Shown: positions 63,661 to 64,000 of the stretch, in pieces
Layout of the letters: every line of letters begins with the position of its first letter
How positions within the stretch are numbered: the stretch's first letter is position 1
Source: Dinoroseobacter sp049800775
Lineage (GTDB): Bacteria > Pseudomonadota > Alphaproteobacteria > Rhodobacterales > Rhodobacteraceae
Direction of reading: 5' to 3'
Assembly (NCBI RefSeq): GCF_049800775.1
Contig: NZ_JBNAFR010000002.1
Location: 434,001 to 498,000 of the forward strand
DNA length: 64,000 nt
Translations under genes and position numbers: made by a program
The notes under the pieces: generated by a model
The model's database searches: none
Told to the model about the DNA's origin: nothing
What the model saw: only the letters and a program-made list of their open reading frames with translations

Positions 63661-64000
63661 CTCTGGGGCGGGTAGACGACCCGCGGCGCGAAGCGCGGCG
63701 AGGTCACCATGTAATTGTGAAACTCGAGCCCCTGGGACACGCCGACGGAAAACAGCGTGTTGTAGGTCGACCAGCTTTCCACCAGTAAGACATGCTCCCC
63801 ATCCACCAGAACGGGCAGACGATCACTCATGCCCGCCAGATCCGCGGTTGTCAGACTGTCCCGCTCGCCGGTCGCATAGGACCAGTCGACTTCATAGCGG
63901 GACTGCGCGGCGACCCATTTCAGCGAGGTAAAGCGCAGCTCGGCATCGCTGCCGAATTTGATGAGGTACTCATAGAGCCCCTGCAGGCCGTTGAGGAAAC
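63657..64000 (-). CDS. Unidentified protein, C-terminal part
   Basis: A minus-strand frame open from the window end to the TAG at 63657-63659, about 114 codons. The visible part contains LNGLQGLYEYLIKFGSDAELRF, DLAGMSDRLPVLVDGEHVLLVESW and GVSQGLEFHNYMVTSPRF. Its length without stops and its codon use match real genes here. I do not recognise a family. The N-terminus is outside the window. Confidence 0.6.
   Translation of the reverse strand, partial: FLNGLQGLYEYLIKFGSDAELRFTSLKWVAAQSRYEVDWSYATGERDSLTTADLAGMSDRLPVLVDGEHVLLVESWSTYNTLFSVGVSQGLEFHNYMVTSPRFAPRVVYPPQS

Overview
The window looks like the chromosome of a GC-rich alphaproteobacterium of the Roseobacter/Rhodobacteraceae group. The main reasons are a complete beta-hydroxyaspartate cycle operon (bhcR-bhcABCD), a VPLPA-CTERM protein, an AapJQM-type amino acid importer, an Lrp-type putR divergent from a PutA that lacks the DNA-binding domain, and the run hom-glpX-recJ. 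This is inference from gene content; there is no rRNA or other species marker here.

Layout. 1-3317 (minus): a tight three-gene operon with a winged-helix/TPR regulator, a PAP2-type phosphatase carrying a 28-residue Asn-Arg repeat, and a subtilase cut by the window edge. 3526-5136: a Rieske domain fused to a glutamate-synthase-like FMN domain. 5342-17432: a peptide-type ABC uptake locus with two paralogous binding proteins, an AraC regulator, a cupin, small membrane proteins, an exported hydratase-like protein, two permeases and two ATPases. The operon is interrupted just after dppC by an AT-rich one-gene cassette (a HEPN-like protein) flanked by a 26-bp near-perfect direct repeat.

17442-22944: bhcR and bhcABCD, which turn two glyoxylate plus ammonia into oxaloacetate without carbon loss; the bhcR-bhcA gap holds AT-rich inverted repeats. 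23379-42512: one 19.1-kb gene for a 6377-residue secreted adhesin-like protein. Its first two thirds contain eight blocks of exactly seven ~55-residue repeats (56 in all), separated by cadherin-like linkers. This pattern suggests a string of eight seven-bladed beta-propellers. Twelve VCBS/cadherin-like domains, a cadherin domain and an RTX-like tail follow. A VPLPA-CTERM protein gene lies directly downstream, possibly coupled to a 27-codon leader.

43287-57664: an (hydroxy)proline/amino-acid catabolic region: aconitase-X-type dehydratase, a proline-racemase-family protein with an unusual Ser/Thr active-site pair, putA and putR, then a GntR-led operon with an enolase-superfamily enzyme, an amino-acid ABC importer lacking its ATPase, a class IV aminotransferase and an Ldh2-type imino-acid reductase that apparently starts at ATA. 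57827-64000: tRNA-Glu, recJ, glpX, hom, a small lipoprotein, a TetR regulator with a perfect palindrome before it, and two uncharacterised genes, the last cut by the window end.

Most likely new items: the eight-propeller adhesin architecture and the HEPN-like single-gene cassette inserted in the dpp operon.
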